Assembly: GCA_017453085.1 (NCBI GenBank) | Contig: JAFTKV010000091.1 | Location: forward strand, 1-8,029 | Reading direction: 5' to 3' | DNA: 8,029 bases | From: Clostridia bacterium | GTDB lineage: Bacteria > Bacillota > Clostridia > Oscillospirales > CAG-272 | Shown here: in pieces, positions 7,401 to 8,029 of the stretch | Layout of the letters: each line of letters begins with the position of its first letter | Position numbering within the stretch: position 1 is the stretch's first letter | Translations under genes and position numbers: made by a program | The notes under the pieces: generated by a model | Seen by the model: only the letters and a program-made list of their open reading frames with translations | The model's database searches: none | What the model was told of the DNA's origin: nothing

Positions 7401-7408
7401 CAGCCCCC

Positions 7409-7441
7409 AATCCTCCCTTTTTCACGAAAGGGAGGATTTTT
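7409..7441 (+). terminator. Rho-independent terminator of the LRR surface-protein gene
   Basis: A perfect 12-bp stem (AATCCTCCCTTT at 7409-7420 with AAAGGGAGGATT at 7427-7438) encloses a 6-base loop. The T run spans 7437-7441. It starts 8 bases after the stop codon at 7398-7400, which fits the downstream frame being the real 3' end of this gene. Confidence 0.9.
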
Positions 7442-7458
7442 GAAGGGAAAGAAACATG

Positions 7459-7581
7459 CCTTGTAGGGGCCGACGTCCCCGACGGCCCGCTCCGCCGCAG
7501 GCGGTATCGAGCGCCTGCCACAGACGCAAGCTCTGTGCAAACCGTTCGAACGGACAGTCCGGGAGGCCTGTCCCTACAAGG
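7459..7581. repeat. 123-bp imperfect inverted-repeat element with internal hairpins (MITE/REP-like)
   Basis: The ends are a perfect 10-bp inverted repeat, CCTTGTAGGG (7459-7468) and CCCTACAAGG (7572-7581). The arms continue imperfectly for 34 bases (7459-7492 against 7548-7581, 26 Watson-Crick pairs). Inside are a 7-bp stem (7497-7503 with 7512-7518), a 6-bp stem (7519-7524 with 7532-7537) and the 12-bp palindrome CCGTTCGAACGG (7542-7553), which competes with the inner end of the outer stem. It is more GC-rich than its flanks and has no credible coding. From memory, elements with TTGTAGGG/CCCTACAA ends are common between genes in Oscillospiraceae-type genomes. No target-site duplication is evident at the boundaries. 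It could be a non-autonomous mobile element or a structured RNA. Confidence 0.7.
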
Positions 7582-7646
7582 TTCGTGCAAACCAGCTTGT
7601 GTGTGCGGAATTATGCATAAAAATCCGACAAAATCGTAAATATGAC

Positions 7647-7675
7647 TTGACAAATTTGCTTAATTGTGGTAAAGT
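7647..7675 (+). promoter_or_regulatory. Sigma-A promoter of the glutaminase-like gene
   Basis: A perfect TTGACA (7647-7652) is followed after 17 bases by TAAAGT (7670-7675, 4 of 6 consensus), with TG at 7667-7668 forming an extended -10. Transcription should start near 7682, giving a leader of about 43 bases. The leader contains a small dyad, GAAAA-T-TTTTC (7693-7703), of uncertain meaning. Confidence 0.75.
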
Positions 7676-7711
7676 AAATAAGGATATGATCCGAAAATTT
7701 TTCCTCAGCGA

Positions 7712-7716
7712 AAGGA
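7712..7716 (+). promoter_or_regulatory. Ribosome binding site of the glutaminase-like gene
   Basis: AAGGA stands 8 bases before the ATG at 7725, which supports that start. The encoded N-terminus begins directly with the conserved family sequence. Confidence 0.7.
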
Positions 7717-7724
7717 ACACGCTT

Positions 7725-8029
7725 ATGAAACTCAGACCTCCGTCAGTCCCGCTGATTACAGTGGACCCCTATTTCTCCGTATGGTCTCCTGCGGACAAAC
7801 TCACCGATTCCGTTACCGAGCACTGGACCGGCAAGCCCAACACCATGATCGGCACCGTCAACGTGGACGGCACCGACTATATCTTCATGGGTAGAGCCAA
7901 CAAGAGACTACCTAAGATGGAGCAGGTCGATCTGAACGTTACCGCACTCTCTACCGAGTACGTGTTCGAAGGCGCAGGCATTAGACTCACCGCTCTCTTC
8001 TCCACCCCCCTGCTTCCCGATGATTACTA
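7725..8029 (+). CDS. Glutaminase A-like protein (DUF4964-type N-terminus), 3' end missing
   Basis: Translation from the ATG gives 101 complete codons and runs off the window. The start MKLRPPSVPLITVDPYFSVW, then HWTGKPNTMIG and DGTDYIFMG, closely matches the N-terminal DUF4964 domain of the GtaA/glutaminase A family of fungi and gut bacteria. Full-length members have roughly 650-850 residues, with DUF5127, DUF4965 and DUF1793 domains downstream. Family members are described as hydrolysing glutamine to glutamate, but many bacterial members are untested and the catalytic part is outside the window. Unlike the secreted fungal enzymes, this start has no signal peptide: the conserved domain begins at residue 3, so a cytoplasmic location is likely. 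It has its own promoter and is not in an operon with the upstream surface protein. Confidence 0.8.
   Translation, partial: MKLRPPSVPLITVDPYFSVWSPADKLTDSVTEHWTGKPNTMIGTVNVDGTDYIFMGRANKRLPKMEQVDLNVTALSTEYVFEGAGIRLTALFSTPLLPDDY

Noticed and set aside
7343..7653. Small open frames on both strands across the intergenic region
   Set aside because: They cross a terminator and an inverted-repeat element and lack ribosome binding sites and plausible protein composition.

Overview
The window looks like a piece of chromosome from a Gram-positive gut anaerobe of the Clostridia, most likely an Oscillospiraceae/Ruminococcaceae-type organism. This is inferred from four things: strong GGAGG-type ribosome binding sites with sigma-A promoters, a lipobox lipoprotein enzyme, a BspA-type leucine-rich-repeat protein with the Cys/His-rich modules typical of that group, and a 'TTGTAGGG...CCCTACAA' palindromic intergenic element of a kind I associate with those genomes. 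All supported genes are on the + strand.

Region 1 (2-5670) is a glycan-degradation pair. A GH43 beta-propeller glycosidase, truncated at its 5' end by the window edge, ends 32 bases before a 1428-residue lipoprotein GH2 beta-galactosidase. That enzyme has all five LacZ-like domains plus an alpha-helical spacer and a C-terminal LamG-like (concanavalin A-like) module. The tight spacing and a terminator only after the second gene suggest one transcript. Arabinose/xylose-type and galactose-type activities together would suit arabinogalactan or pectin side chains, but that substrate is an inference.

Region 2 (5671-7441) is a separately transcribed surface-protein gene with its own extended -10 promoter, a possible operator dyad and its own terminator. 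It encodes a signal peptide, BspA-like LRRs, two exact 50-residue Cys/His repeats plus a degenerate third copy, a Thr/Pro/Glu-rich stalk and a C-terminal membrane anchor. It is split into two frames at an A8 homopolymer (6387-6394). Removing one A would give a single reading frame of about 546 residues, so this is a frameshifted gene, a phase-variable or slippage-dependent gene, or an assembly error.

Region 3 (7442-7724) is intergenic. It holds a 123-bp imperfect inverted repeat with several internal hairpins (7459-7581), followed by a good TTGACA/TGn-TAAAGT promoter. Region 4 (7725-8029) is the 5' end of a gene for a glutaminase A-like protein (DUF4964-type N-terminus), cut by the window edge.

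No tRNA, rRNA, CRISPR array, transposase or phage gene was seen. The best candidates for something unusual are the homopolymer-split surface protein and the multi-hairpin intergenic element. I did not find a convincing undescribed multi-gene system.
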